Under the pieces are notes generated by a model. The model did no database searches. It had not been told where the DNA came from and saw nothing but the letters and a program-made list of their open reading frames with translations. Shown here in pieces: positions 7,413 through 15,304 of a stretch of DNA of 31,651 nucleotides. Numbering within the stretch: position 1 is the stretch's first letter; each line of letters opens with the position of its first letter. Both the position numbers and the translations under genes were made by a program. Source of the stretch: a virus; the IMG/VR virus record IMGVR_UViG_3300017957_000037, positions 1 to 31,651 of that record; one strand, 5' to 3'.

Positions 7413-8439
7413 TCAACATTTTGGAGTTAGAAATGATTCTATCCAATTTCATGAATACTATAAAAAGTTTTACGAAGAGTTCTTCTTTCCGACACTAGAA
7501 AAACAAGGCGTTAAAACTATTATCGAGCTTGGCGATATTTTTGATCGCCGCAAGTTCGTTAACTATGATACTCTTTATCGTTGTCGTGATTATTTCTTCG
7601 ATCCTATCATAAAGAATAATTTAGAATTACATTGCATCATTGGTAATCATGACGTTTATTTTAAAAATACCAATAGAGTCAATGCACCTACACTATTAAT
7701 AGATGAAGAAAATATTCACATATATGATGAGCCTACTATCTTTCACGCAGATGGTCTCAATATTTTATTCATGCCTTGGATCAACAATTCAAACTATGAA
7801 GAAGCAATGCACTATGTCGAAAATAGTGGGTGTAGTGTATGTATGGGCCATCTTGAACTGAAAGGCTTCGAGATGTATAAAGGTGCAGTGATTGATGCAG
7901 GTCTGCCTCATGGTACTTTTAAAAACTTTGATATGGTGATGTCAGGACACTTTCATCATAAGTCATCACGCGATAATGTGCACTATCTTGGTGCGCCATA
8001 TGAGATGACATGGTCCGATTATAACGACGATCGAGGTTTCCATATCTTTGACACCGATACAAAAGAGTTGACATATTTCAAAAATCCGTATACAATGTTT
8101 AATAAGATATACTACGATGACTTGGAAGGTGATAGCATTTTAGATAAATCATTTGATCATCTTACCGATACGTACGTTAAACTTGTTGTTAAGAATAAAG
8201 ATAATCCATATTTGTTTGATCTATTCGTCGACAAAGTTAACACATCAAATCCTGCACATCTGCAGGTTGTAGAAGATAACTTTCATCTCGATCTCGAAGG
8301 TGATGATACGATTATAGATGAAGCAGAAGATACGATTACAATCATTAATAAGTATATCGATAATCTTCAATTGAATGATGCAAAACCTATGAATGATTTA
8401 TTTTATGATTTATATCATGAAGCTTTGAGTACTGAATGA
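7390..8439 (+). CDS. gp47: Recombination endonuclease subunit, gp47-like (SbcD/Mre11 family)
   Basis: 349 residues (T4 gp47 has 339). The calcineurin-like phosphoesterase motifs are all present: TDQHFG near the N-terminus, ELGDIFDRR, GNHD, then GHLE and MSGHFHHK near residues 155-195. These bind two metal ions. With gp46 it forms the T4 Mre11/Rad50-type complex that resects double-strand ends to start recombination-dependent replication. The start ATG 7390 lies inside the preceding glycosyltransferase-like gene. Confidence 0.96.
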   Translation: MKIALITDQHFGVRNDSIQFHEYYKKFYEEFFFPTLEKQGVKTIIELGDIFDRRKFVNYDTLYRCRDYFFDPIIKNNLELHCIIGNHDVYFKNTNRVNAPTLLIDEENIHIYDEPTIFHADGLNILFMPWINNSNYEEAMHYVENSGCSVCMGHLELKGFEMYKGAVIDAGLPHGTFKNFDMVMSGHFHHKSSRDNVHYLGAPYEMTWSDYNDDRGFHIFDTDTKELTYFKNPYTMFNKIYYDDLEGDSILDKSFDHLTDTYVKLVVKNKDNPYLFDLFVDKVNTSNPAHLQVVEDNFHLDLEGDDTIIDEAEDTITIINKYIDNLQLNDAKPMNDLFYDLYHEALSTE

Positions 8440-8864
8440 CAATTATAGCAACAGACAGATCATGCGGCGGTTGTGTTGGATGCTGTGATGGAACACTATC
8501 CTTTGATGAATTAACACAATCAGGTCAAAGACTAGTAGTGGGTGATGACCGAAGCTGCTTTTATATGGCAAAAGACGAGGGTTGTGCTGGCTATGAAGAT
8601 AGACCACAAAACTGTAAAGATTTTTTATGTGAATGGATGACAGACTGGGGATTGCCAGAATTTGTAAAACCGTCGCGATCCGGTTTTATTGTTATTAATA
8701 AGCTAGGCGATCCTAATCAAGAATGCTATGTACTTATACAAACATCTTCGTATAATATAGACCAAACAGCCCTGATATGGGTTCTTGGGTGGGCAAACGA
8801 AACAAAAAAAGATTTGATGATATCTACTAGAGCGACAGGTAGAATATTCTTCAAAAATACTTGA
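8436..8864 (+). CDS. YkgJ-like cysteine-cluster protein
   Basis: 142 residues with Cys at 10, 13, 16, 17, 41, 50, 60 and 65. The arrangement CxxCxxCC ... C ... C..Y..RPxxC..F.C matches the YkgJ (UPF0153) family, thought to bind zinc or iron. The C-terminal half has no recognisable motif. It overlaps gp47 by four bases (ATGA) and sits between the two subunits of the recombination nuclease. Whether it acts with them is unknown; the family's biochemical role is not established. Confidence 0.75.
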   Translation: MTIIATDRSCGGCVGCCDGTLSFDELTQSGQRLVVGDDRSCFYMAKDEGCAGYEDRPQNCKDFLCEWMTDWGLPEFVKPSRSGFIVINKLGDPNQECYVLIQTSSYNIDQTALIWVLGWANETKKDLMISTRATGRIFFKNT

Positions 8865-8870
8865 GGTAGT

Positions 8871-10571
8871 ATGTTATATTTTAAGAAAGTCCGCTGGCAG
8901 AATTTTCTTTCCACTGGCAATCAATTTACTGAGATTCTTCTCAATAAATCACAATCAACTTTAATAGTCGGTGAGAATGGTGCTGGAAAATCAACGATGT
9001 TGGATGCAATCTCATTTGCATTATATGGTAAACCGTATCGTAATATCAATAAGCCTCAGTTAGTCAATAGTATTACTAATAAAGGTGCACTCGTAGAGAT
9101 TGAATTTTCAGTCAAAGGTAAAGATTATTTAGTTCGTCGTGGTATCAAACCAGCCAGATTTGAGATTATATGTGATGGTGTTCTCCTCGATCAAAATGCA
9201 AGTGTAAGAGAATATCAAGAATATCTCGAGAAAAATATTCTTAAACTCAATCATAAATCTTTTACACAGATTGTAGTTATTGGTTCTGCTAACTTTGTCC
9301 CATTCATGCAGATGAAAGTATGGGAACGTCGATCCATCATCGAAGATTTACTTGATATTGAAATCTTTACGAAGATGTATAATGTACTCAAAGAAAGAAT
9401 CTCGGCCAATAAAGACGAAGTCATCTCAGCCAAATATAAGATCGATCTACTCGATGAAAAGATTACATTAACACGAAAACATCTCAATGAAATTGCATCG
9501 ATGAAAAAGTCAGATCGCGATGCCAAACTTAAACAGATTGCAGAACTCGAGAAAAAATTAATTATATCCCGCGGTCAACATGAATTGTTTACTAGTCAAA
9601 TTAAAGAAATGCAAGACAGTATTTCTGACTCAAAGAAGACTCACGATAAAAAACAAAAACTAGCTCATCTTAAATTTCAATTAGAACATAAAGTAAAATC
9701 TATACAAGATGAAATTACTTTCTTTGAAAACCATGACGATTGTCCAACATGTACACAAACAATCGGCGATCTTATTAAGCAGCGCGCTATAGATGATAAG
9801 ACCACAAAACAAAAAGAAATTGAACAAGCTGTGACTGATATGTCTTCTCACTTTAACGAAGTCGAAGAACGATTGGCATATGTTGATAAAGTACAGCACG
9901 CGATCTCAGCTGCCAATCAAGAGTTAATGAATATTAATAGTGAGATCATGACAACCACTAACTCTATTGAGGCAGTCAAATCGAGTATAGGTGATAAGAT
10001 AATCGAAGAACCAAAAGATGATCTCGATTCTCTCAATAAGGATTTAAATGATGCAAAAACAAAACACGAATCGTTACTATATCAGAAAGAACTTTTCGAT
10101 CGCGCTACATCTTTATTGAAAGATGGTGGTATCAAAGCCAAGATCATTCGACAATATGTGCCAATCATTAACAAATTGATGAACAAATATTTGGCAGCAA
10201 TGGAGTTCTTTGTACAATTCGAGTTAGATGATCAATTTAATGAGAAGATCAAGTCCAGATTTCGTGATGAGTTTACGTACGATTCTTTTAGTGAAGGAGA
10301 GAAGATGCGTATTGACTTATCACTCCTTTTTACATGGAGAGCAGTGGCTAAGCTACGCAATTCTACGACCACCAATTTATTGATTATGGACGAGGTGTTT
10401 GATAGCTCGCTTGATACTACAGGTACCGATGAGTTTATGAAACTCATTACTCAATTAACACAAGACACCAATGTCTTTGTTATCAGTCATAAGGGTGATC
10501 AACTCTTTGACAAATTCCATAGTAATATTCGCTTTGAGAAAGTGAAGAATTTTTCACAAATAGCAGCATAG
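8871..10571 (+). CDS. gp46: Recombination endonuclease subunit, gp46-like (SbcC/Rad50 family ATPase)
   Basis: 566 residues (T4 gp46 has 560). It has a Walker A GENGAGKST (34-42), a long coiled coil broken by a CPTC zinc hook at residues 291-294, an ABC signature FSEGEKMR near 472, and a Walker B LLIMDEVFD near 505. This is the SMC-like ATPase partner of gp47, which tethers DNA ends and gates nuclease access. GAGG just before ATG 8871 serves as ribosome binding site. It is the last core gene before the accessory region. Confidence 0.96.
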   Translation: MLYFKKVRWQNFLSTGNQFTEILLNKSQSTLIVGENGAGKSTMLDAISFALYGKPYRNINKPQLVNSITNKGALVEIEFSVKGKDYLVRRGIKPARFEIICDGVLLDQNASVREYQEYLEKNILKLNHKSFTQIVVIGSANFVPFMQMKVWERRSIIEDLLDIEIFTKMYNVLKERISANKDEVISAKYKIDLLDEKITLTRKHLNEIASMKKSDRDAKLKQIAELEKKLIISRGQHELFTSQIKEMQDSISDSKKTHDKKQKLAHLKFQLEHKVKSIQDEITFFENHDDCPTCTQTIGDLIKQRAIDDKTTKQKEIEQAVTDMSSHFNEVEERLAYVDKVQHAISAANQELMNINSEIMTTTNSIEAVKSSIGDKIIEEPKDDLDSLNKDLNDAKTKHESLLYQKELFDRATSLLKDGGIKAKIIRQYVPIINKLMNKYLAAMEFFVQFELDDQFNEKIKSRFRDEFTYDSFSEGEKMRIDLSLLFTWRAVAKLRNSTTTNLLIMDEVFDSSLDTTGTDEFMKLITQLTQDTNVFVISHKGDQLFDKFHSNIRFEKVKNFSQIAA

Positions 10572-10581
10572 GTATAATATA

Positions 10582-10773
10582 ATGTTTAAGATCTATACAA
10601 AAACACACAGCCACGACAACTGGAATGTAGTCATCGATGTTAAAAAAAGTAAAACACAAATTGTCGAACGTATATTTGCAAATCAAGAAGAAGTTGATGG
10701 TTTTATCAGAGTAGCTCTTAAAGGTAAACCAGAAGAACATATTAAAGTGGAGTCGTTTGATGGCGAAGAATGA
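10582..10773 (+). CDS. Hypothetical protein, 63 aa
   Basis: A small protein beginning at ATG 10582, eleven bases after the gp46 stop and overlapping the next gene by 14 bases. The sequence (KIYTKTHSHDNWNVVIDVKK...) alternates strands and one helix, with no Cys pairs, signal peptide or membrane segment. It is probably a soluble cytoplasmic protein co-transcribed with gp46. I do not recognise the family. Confidence 0.62.
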   Translation: MFKIYTKTHSHDNWNVVIDVKKSKTQIVERIFANQEEVDGFIRVALKGKPEEHIKVESFDGEE

Positions 10774-11002
10774 TAAGTGGAACGGTGAAGCAGATCCAAT
10801 CGGAGATGTAGTATTCGAAAGAATTATGCAACTATATAATGGTGAAAGAGTTGAAAAACCTTTACATTATCCCTCGATTGATGTAGAATGGTTAATTAAG
10901 GATATGAGAAGTATATGTGAACAGTGTTGGTTTCTAGACATTTCACTAAAACAGCTCATGGATATGGTATATGATGAAATCGCAGGTATAAAAGATGAGT
11001 AA
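10760..11002 (+). CDS. Hypothetical protein, 80 aa
   Basis: Starts at ATG 10760 inside the previous gene; an in-frame TTG three bases earlier is less likely. It is an acidic, helical protein with the central segment DVEWLIKDMRSICEQCW and no known motif. It overlaps the MazG-like gene by eight bases, so it belongs to the tightly packed small-gene string behind gp46. No function can be assigned. Confidence 0.62.
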   Translation: MAKNDKWNGEADPIGDVVFERIMQLYNGERVEKPLHYPSIDVEWLIKDMRSICEQCWFLDISLKQLMDMVYDEIAGIKDE

Positions 11003-11408
11003 AGATTGGGCAAGTGATATCGCATCCATGCATGATAAGTATGGTGTCCGCGAGTGGGTAAAGAATAATCCTGAGAAGTTGAAAGAGTTTCTCGCATTTC
11101 GTTTGAAGTTTGTACAAGAAGAATTCCAAGAAACATTGGAAGCTGCAGTCAATAATGATCCAGAAGAGCTGGTAGATGGTCTGATCGATCTTTGTGTTGT
11201 TGCAATAGGTACCCTTGATGCATTTGGTATCGATGCTCACAAAGCTTGGGATGTGGTCTATGCAGCTAATATGGCCAAAGAGATTGGTGTTAAAGAATCT
11301 CGGCCGAATCCACTTGGTCTACCAGATCTAGTCAAGCCAGAAGGATGGCAAACACCATCACATGCCGGCAATCATGGTATCTGGGAAGAGATGGCCAAGT
11401 CTGAATAA
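10995..11408 (+). CDS. MazG-like nucleotide pyrophosphohydrolase
   Basis: 137 residues. The all-alpha NTP-PPase pattern is visible: FVQEEFQETLEA (acidic residues 42, 43 and 46) followed by DGLIDLCVVAIGTLDAFGID (Asp61, Asp65), the E-x-x-E ... E/D-x-x-D metal-binding arrangement of MazG and phosphoribosyl-ATP pyrophosphohydrolases. Such enzymes hydrolyse NTPs or dNTPs to monophosphates plus pyrophosphate. Marine T4-like phages often carry one, where roles in nucleotide-pool control or lowering (p)ppGpp have been proposed. Beside a hydroxymethylase operon it could also remove unwanted dNTPs. The C-terminal 35 residues (PNPLGLPDLVKPEGWQ) resemble a conserved extension in phage members. Confidence 0.82.
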   Translation: MSKDWASDIASMHDKYGVREWVKNNPEKLKEFLAFRLKFVQEEFQETLEAAVNNDPEELVDGLIDLCVVAIGTLDAFGIDAHKAWDVVYAANMAKEIGVKESRPNPLGLPDLVKPEGWQTPSHAGNHGIWEEMAKSE

Positions 11409-11412
11409 AGCA

Positions 11413-11441
11413 TGTACATGTGTCTCGTTTTATAGTAGAAT
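11413..11441 (+). promoter_or_regulatory. Sigma70-like promoter (TGTACA-N17-TAGAAT) before the base-modification operon
   Basis: TGTACA at 11413-11418 and TAGAAT at 11436-11441, spacer 17; a TATAAT overlaps at 11441-11446. It lies in the 60-base gap before the Nmad1-like gene, the first clear break after a string of overlapping genes, so it probably starts a new transcription unit. Confidence 0.8.
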
Positions 11442-11468
11442 ATAATCTTCACACACAGGAAATATATT

Positions 11469-12116
11469 ATGAATTATCAAATTGCTTATCAGGAACTCGG
11501 CGCCACTAAATTTTTACGTACTCATGGTCGCGATGTAGTAGAAATCCTAGGACATAATGTTACTGTAAATAAAATCAATCGGTTTTTAGGTTCTCGTGGT
11601 AGTAATGTCTCGGATTTCTTTTGGCGAAATCGAAATCGATTGCACATCTATGGCATGTCTGTCGTCCAAGTAAATGAGAAATGCCGAATTAAAATTAATG
11701 CTATTGGCCCCCGCGGCAACGTATTAAATTTTGTTGAAAATACTAATAAGCAACCTAATAAATTGGAGCCAGAAATGAAAGAATCTCTTAAGGTTCTGCA
11801 AGAATGTGCTGAAGTACAAGTTAAAAAGTCAAACGACTATCAAAATGAATTCTCCCGCATTCGTCAAGCAGATTACTATCCTCGTGGTATCGCAACCATT
11901 ACAGATCTAATCTATGCTAAAGTTCTTCGTATGCAATCAGTCATTGAAGCTAGTGAACGAGATCCTAACTATGAACCGAACTTCGAATCAATCGAAGATT
12001 CAGCTAAAGATCTAATCAACTATGCATCTTTTGTTGTTGCATATATGCGTGGTAAGATGGATGGACAAGAATCTAACCGTGACTTTCTTAATAGGATCGT
12101 AAATGATTCAGAATAA
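11469..12116 (+). CDS. Nmad1-like (DUF1599) protein, nucleotide-modification associated
   Basis: 215 residues. The C-terminal half (about 100-210), with KKSNDYQ, the ADYYPRGIATITDLIYAKVLRMQSV region and ESIEDSAKDLINYASFVVAYMRGKM, matches my memory of the Nucleotide modification associated domain 1 family, which recurs in phages with modified bases. The N-terminal ~95 residues are an unassigned domain with basic residues. It is first in the operon and overlaps the dCMP hydroxymethylase by 14 bases, which fits a role in modified-base metabolism. The domain's biochemistry is not known to me. Confidence 0.68.
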   Translation: MNYQIAYQELGATKFLRTHGRDVVEILGHNVTVNKINRFLGSRGSNVSDFFWRNRNRLHIYGMSVVQVNEKCRIKINAIGPRGNVLNFVENTNKQPNKLEPEMKESLKVLQECAEVQVKKSNDYQNEFSRIRQADYYPRGIATITDLIYAKVLRMQSVIEASERDPNYEPNFESIEDSAKDLINYASFVVAYMRGKMDGQESNRDFLNRIVNDSE

Positions 12117-12780
12117 AGTAGAAGACATTCGTTGTTACTTTAAACAAGCTCTTCACGAGAAACGTTTCACCACAGATAAGACTGGTCAAAAGACTATAGA
12201 ACTTATTGGTGCTTCATTTCTCGCTGACGAGCCATCTATCTTTGGTAAACCGAATCAAAAATATATCAAGGCCGAAATCCAGTGGTATATGTCTCAGTCT
12301 ACCAATATTAATGACATATATAGTAGAGATCGTAAACCACCAGAAGCATGGCAATATAGTGCTGATGCAAATGGTGAAATCAATTCTAATTACGGCTATC
12401 TCATTTATAACGAACGCTTTGGTAATCAATATAAGCAAGTTCGTGATGAGATGATGAAGAATCCATACGGTCGCCGTGGTACTATGATCTACAATCGACC
12501 ATCAATATGGCACGAGTACAACGAGGGTGGCAAGTCAGACTTTATTTGTACCAATGCTGTAAGCTACTATCTTCGAGATCATAAGCTACATGCAGTGGTT
12601 CAGATGCGCTCTAATGATGTAGTCTTTGGTTATAAGAATGACTATGCATGGCAACGATTTGTACTTGAAAATCTTGCATATGATATTAGCCTACCACAAC
12701 ACGATGTTGGTGTTGGTACAATCACGTGGCAAGTACAAAATCTTCACGTATATGAACGACACTTTGATTTGGTAGAATGA
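12103..12780 (+). CDS. gp42: Deoxycytidylate 5-hydroxymethylase, T4 gp42-like
   Basis: 225 residues aligning nearly end to end with T4 gp42 (246 aa), a thymidylate-synthase relative that converts dCMP to 5-hydroxymethyl-dCMP with methylene-tetrahydrofolate. Shared blocks include DKTGQKTIELIGASFLADEP (25-44), GEINSNYG, the catalytic Cys149 in SDFICTN, and MRSNDVVFGYKNDYAWQ. Asp180 corresponds to T4 Asp179, which selects cytosine; thymidylate synthases have Asn there. The last ~20 residues of T4 gp42 are missing. Genomic cytosine is therefore predicted to be at least hydroxymethylated. It lies between the Nmad1-like and nucleotidyltransferase genes with overlaps on both sides. Confidence 0.93.
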   Translation: MIQNKVEDIRCYFKQALHEKRFTTDKTGQKTIELIGASFLADEPSIFGKPNQKYIKAEIQWYMSQSTNINDIYSRDRKPPEAWQYSADANGEINSNYGYLIYNERFGNQYKQVRDEMMKNPYGRRGTMIYNRPSIWHEYNEGGKSDFICTNAVSYYLRDHKLHAVVQMRSNDVVFGYKNDYAWQRFVLENLAYDISLPQHDVGVGTITWQVQNLHVYERHFDLVE

Positions 12781-13193
12781 GAGTAGGATTTACTGCTTCA
12801 GCATTTGATCTATTACACGCCGGACATGTCTCAATGCTAAGAGAGGCAAAGACACAGTGTGACTATTTGATTTGTGGTTTACAAGTAGATCCTGGTCTCG
12901 ATCGATTAGAGAAAAACAAACCAATACAAACTTTACCGGAAAGATATATACAATTGTCAGCTGTAAAATATGTTGATGAGATTATACCTTATGAAACAGA
13001 AATTGATTTGAAGGATATCTTAGAAACATTAAAAATCGATGTACGTATTCTTGGTGACGAGTATCGTAATCTAGATTTTACTGGCAAAGAGATATGCCAA
13101 CAACGTGGCATTGAATTATATTTCAATCAACGAGATCATAGGTTTTCAACAAGTGATCTAAGAAAAAGAGTAACGTTATGTACGGAGTCTTAA
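12777..13193 (+). CDS. Cytidylyltransferase-like nucleotidyltransferase
   Basis: 138 residues of the HIGH-superfamily nucleotidyltransferase type: GFTASAFDLLHAGH with the HAGH motif at 14-17, and a C-terminal RFSTSDLRKR corresponding to the ISSTxIR block. Length and layout are close to glycerol-3-phosphate cytidylyltransferase (TagD) and the HldE nucleotidyl domain, which activate small phosphorylated molecules as CDP or ADP derivatives. It overlaps the hydroxymethylase by four bases (ATGA). The substrate cannot be told; it might activate a group used for base or surface modification, or act on a coenzyme. Confidence 0.78.
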   Translation: MRVGFTASAFDLLHAGHVSMLREAKTQCDYLICGLQVDPGLDRLEKNKPIQTLPERYIQLSAVKYVDEIIPYETEIDLKDILETLKIDVRILGDEYRNLDFTGKEICQQRGIELYFNQRDHRFSTSDLRKRVTLCTES

Positions 13194-13654
13194 TTGGTAT
13201 TATACTTGCACTTGGTGGTGCAGGTTATTGGTACTATGATACAACACAGGCCGAACTTATATATTTAAAAACACATAATGCTGCACTCGAGTCTGCAATT
13301 GAAACTCAAAAGGAAACATTGAATCAAATGCAAGAAGCAGCTGAACTTCAAAGTAAATCTATCAATGAGTTAACGGTTGCCAATCAACAAGCAGAACAAG
13401 AGATGAATCGCTATCTCAGTATCTTTGCTCGTCATGATCTAACGAGGCTCGCGGCTGCTAAGCCAGGACTAATTGAAACAAGAGTAAACAGAGGAACGAA
13501 AGATGTATTCGACAGCATTGAAAATGCTTCTCGTGCTATCGATCTCCTTGACGACGGGGTGCAGCTTTCTGCGAACTCCGGAGCCGGAGGTAGTGATACA
13601 AACGAAAGTAGTACGAGTGCCGATAACACAACCGATTCTACCTCGGGAAATTGA
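13178..13654 (+). CDS. Rz: Rz-like inner-membrane spanin
   Basis: 158 residues with one N-terminal transmembrane segment (about residues 3-20, GVLIGIILALGGAGYWYY), then a long periplasmic coiled coil (25-90) and a Ser/Asn/Gly-rich tail. This is the i-spanin layout: a type II membrane protein that joins with an outer-membrane lipoprotein to fuse the two membranes at the end of lysis. The partner gene starts inside it in another frame, as in lambda Rz/Rz1. The low-complexity C-terminal tail is encoded exactly where the two genes overlap, suggesting it is shaped by the partner's frame. Confidence 0.8.
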   Translation: MYGVLIGIILALGGAGYWYYDTTQAELIYLKTHNAALESAIETQKETLNQMQEAAELQSKSINELTVANQQAEQEMNRYLSIFARHDLTRLAAAKPGLIETRVNRGTKDVFDSIENASRAIDLLDDGVQLSANSGAGGSDTNESSTSADNTTDSTSGN

Positions 13655-13892
13655 ACTTCGTGATCCTCAGTTCTATGTCGTATCGGCAAAGAATTTAGAC
13701 GAGTTTATTGCGCGAGTAGAAAAAGAGTCAGGACAAGTTGTATTCATCGCGATGAGCGTTGCAGATTACGAATTGATGTCCTATAATATGCAAGAAATCA
13801 AACGATATGTACAGCAGATGCAAGATGTGGTAGTATATTATCGTAGGGTAGTTGAAGACAACAATTCGAAAGTAGATGATAACAACAACTAG
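13503..13892 (+). CDS. Rz1: Rz1-like outer-membrane lipoprotein spanin
   Basis: 129 residues starting out of frame within the Rz-like gene and running 238 bases past its stop. A hydrophobic signal ends in a lipobox SLTTGCS, giving lipidated Cys at residue 20 (ATG 13503) or 13 (ATG 13524), followed by Pro-rich sequence (RTPEPEVV...PITQPILPRE), as in o-spanins. The C-terminal 70 residues form a longer helical domain than in classic Rz1 proteins, which are usually under 70 aa. It overlaps the next gene by 17 bases. Confidence 0.8.
   Translation: MYSTALKMLLVLSISLTTGCSFLRTPEPEVVIQTKVVRVPITQPILPREIELRDPQFYVVSAKNLDEFIARVEKESGQVVFIAMSVADYELMSYNMQEIKRYVQQMQDVVVYYRRVVEDNNSKVDDNNN
13808..13836 (+). promoter_or_regulatory. 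Sigma70-like promoter (TGTACA-N17-TAGTAT) inside Rz1
   Basis: TGTACA at 13808-13813 and TAGTAT at 13831-13836 with the same 17-base spacer as the intergenic promoters. It lies within the Rz1 coding sequence, about 40 bases before the start of the next gene at 13876, so it could drive the second half of the modification island separately from the spanins. Confidence 0.5.
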
Positions 13893-15057
13893 ATATTATG
13901 ATGAGTTTATAAGGTACTTTAATTTAGCCTCTAAACAACAAGAGCTATGTAATGTATCTAATAAAGAACCTTATGGGATGATCGCACACAAAGATTCGAA
14001 TCTTGGTGATGATCTCATGGAGAATGTTGAATTGTATGATGTAGTCGAGCGTAAGTATGCTGGCTTCTCACAAATTATTAATGATTGCTTTTATGGATGG
14101 ACTGAAGATCATCCATATTGGAAAAAGATGGAGGCGGGTGTGTGCACTCGCCAACGAGAGACCGTTGCCAAAGACTGGACCGGTAAACACAACGTATTCT
14201 CTCTTCCTGAATGGCTGTATATTTTTATACTCCATCGGGTAACCGGTTCAGCAATTAACTATGCCCAAAAACCATCGGGCTATTATAACACCATACTATT
14301 CAATCTACATCAATGTGATACGATTGAAGAAATGGTGCAGCTGGTGAAACACTACCCGGTATCCTTTTATACTTCAGTCGGATACCAGTTCCCAGCATTT
14401 CCAAAACCAGTCGGTGACTATCGAAAGGGCGGCGACTATTACCTTGGTGAGTTCGCCCCAAGGCTGGCTCGAGATCTCGCGGACCATTTGACGATGGGTC
14501 CTAAAAAGGACCTTCGCGAGATTGGAGAGTTTATGCTGAAGTGGAACGAGGACAACGGCCTTCGACGCTATCAGTTTCAGTACGCAGCAGTAGTGGCTGA
14601 CGTCGCCGACTGGTTTCCCCAATATGTGAACCGTGAGAGCATGTTCTATTACGGTACAAATGCAGTAGAATGTATTTCATACCTCGCTTTTCCAGAAAAG
14701 AGGATGAAGAAAGAGTTGTTCCTTGATGCCGTCATGACAAAAATATATGATGATACAGGAAGTGTACCATATAATGCCGAAGATGTATGTTGTGACTTCA
14801 TTCGTTATGTTGAGAATTATGTCCGGCCAGGTCCGGATTATGATCATCTAGATTATGATACCCTGTGGTCGTCATGCGGCATCAAGGATCACCCCTATGG
14901 CCGCCAGAAGTATATGCTAGATTTGGGTTTGGTAAATACTTTTAATGGCATGAAAAATCATCCATCTGATGACTTCATTTTGAAGAAAAACAATATGACT
15001 GCTGAAGAGTATCAACATAATGTAAATGCGAGGCTCCGATACAATGAAAATTTTTGA
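13876..15057 (+). CDS. Unassigned large protein, candidate DNA-hypermodification enzyme
   Basis: 393 residues, soluble. Notable segments are LPEWLYIFILHRVTGSAINYA (about 108-128), SGYYNTILFNLHQCDTIEEM, and LRRYQFQYAAVVADVADWFP followed by FYYGTNAVECI (about 235-265). The Arg/Tyr/Gln helix followed by a Gly-Thr-Asn turn recalls alpha-glutamyl/putrescinyl thymine pyrophosphorylase-type families predicted for phage base hypermodification, but I assign that only from memory and weakly. It may have its own promoter at 13808. Around 14400-14640 the DNA is clearly richer in GC than neighbouring genes. It overlaps the next gene by 14 bases and shares an operon with the PLP and methyltransferase-like genes. 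Confidence 0.72.
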   Translation: MITTTRYYDEFIRYFNLASKQQELCNVSNKEPYGMIAHKDSNLGDDLMENVELYDVVERKYAGFSQIINDCFYGWTEDHPYWKKMEAGVCTRQRETVAKDWTGKHNVFSLPEWLYIFILHRVTGSAINYAQKPSGYYNTILFNLHQCDTIEEMVQLVKHYPVSFYTSVGYQFPAFPKPVGDYRKGGDYYLGEFAPRLARDLADHLTMGPKKDLREIGEFMLKWNEDNGLRRYQFQYAAVVADVADWFPQYVNRESMFYYGTNAVECISYLAFPEKRMKKELFLDAVMTKIYDDTGSVPYNAEDVCCDFIRYVENYVRPGPDYDHLDYDTLWSSCGIKDHPYGRQKYMLDLGLVNTFNGMKNHPSDDFILKKNNMTAEEYQHNVNARLRYNENF

Positions 15058-15304
15058 TTTAGAACAACAGATCTTAGATTGTTGGAAAGTAACTGAAGAC
15101 ATTGATTTGGTGACAAAACATTTTGTTGATAGTCCAGAATGGGAAGGCATTGATCCAAAAGTTTGTGATGCGCTGATGAACAAGTATTTTGCTATCAAAG
15201 AACTGTATGAATTGAAGTTCAATGAGATGTGGGAATCTTTTGAGACAGTATGTAAAGAATATCATGAGGCAAGAAAAAATGACGCTGACTCACTTTCTAG
15301 GTGA
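15044..15304 (+). CDS. Conserved small phage protein, 86 aa
   Basis: Begins at ATG 15044 with GAGG at 15030-15033; an in-frame ATG at 15026 is possible but has no better ribosome binding site. The sequence (MKIFDLEQQILDCWKVTEDI..., then NKYFAIKELYELKF) is acidic and helical, and is a type I remember as a conserved hypothetical in marine T4-like cyanophages. It has no catalytic motif, signal or membrane segment. It is embedded by overlap between two large island genes, so it is likely co-expressed with them. Confidence 0.75.
   Translation: MKIFDLEQQILDCWKVTEDIDLVTKHFVDSPEWEGIDPKVCDALMNKYFAIKELYELKFNEMWESFETVCKEYHEARKNDADSLSR

Noticed and set aside
8840-8845. TAGAAT before gp46 as a promoter
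   Set aside because: No acceptable -35 at 16-18 bases; the better TTGATG is 20 bases away.
10550-10578. TTTTCA-N17-TATAAT before the 63-aa gene after gp46
   Set aside because: Transcription would begin about at or after the ATG at 10582, so it could not make a translatable mRNA for that gene; the -35 is also poor.
14496-14513. GGTCC / GGACC hairpin within the 393-aa protein gene as a terminator
   Set aside because: No T-run follows, and it is in the middle of an intact coding frame.
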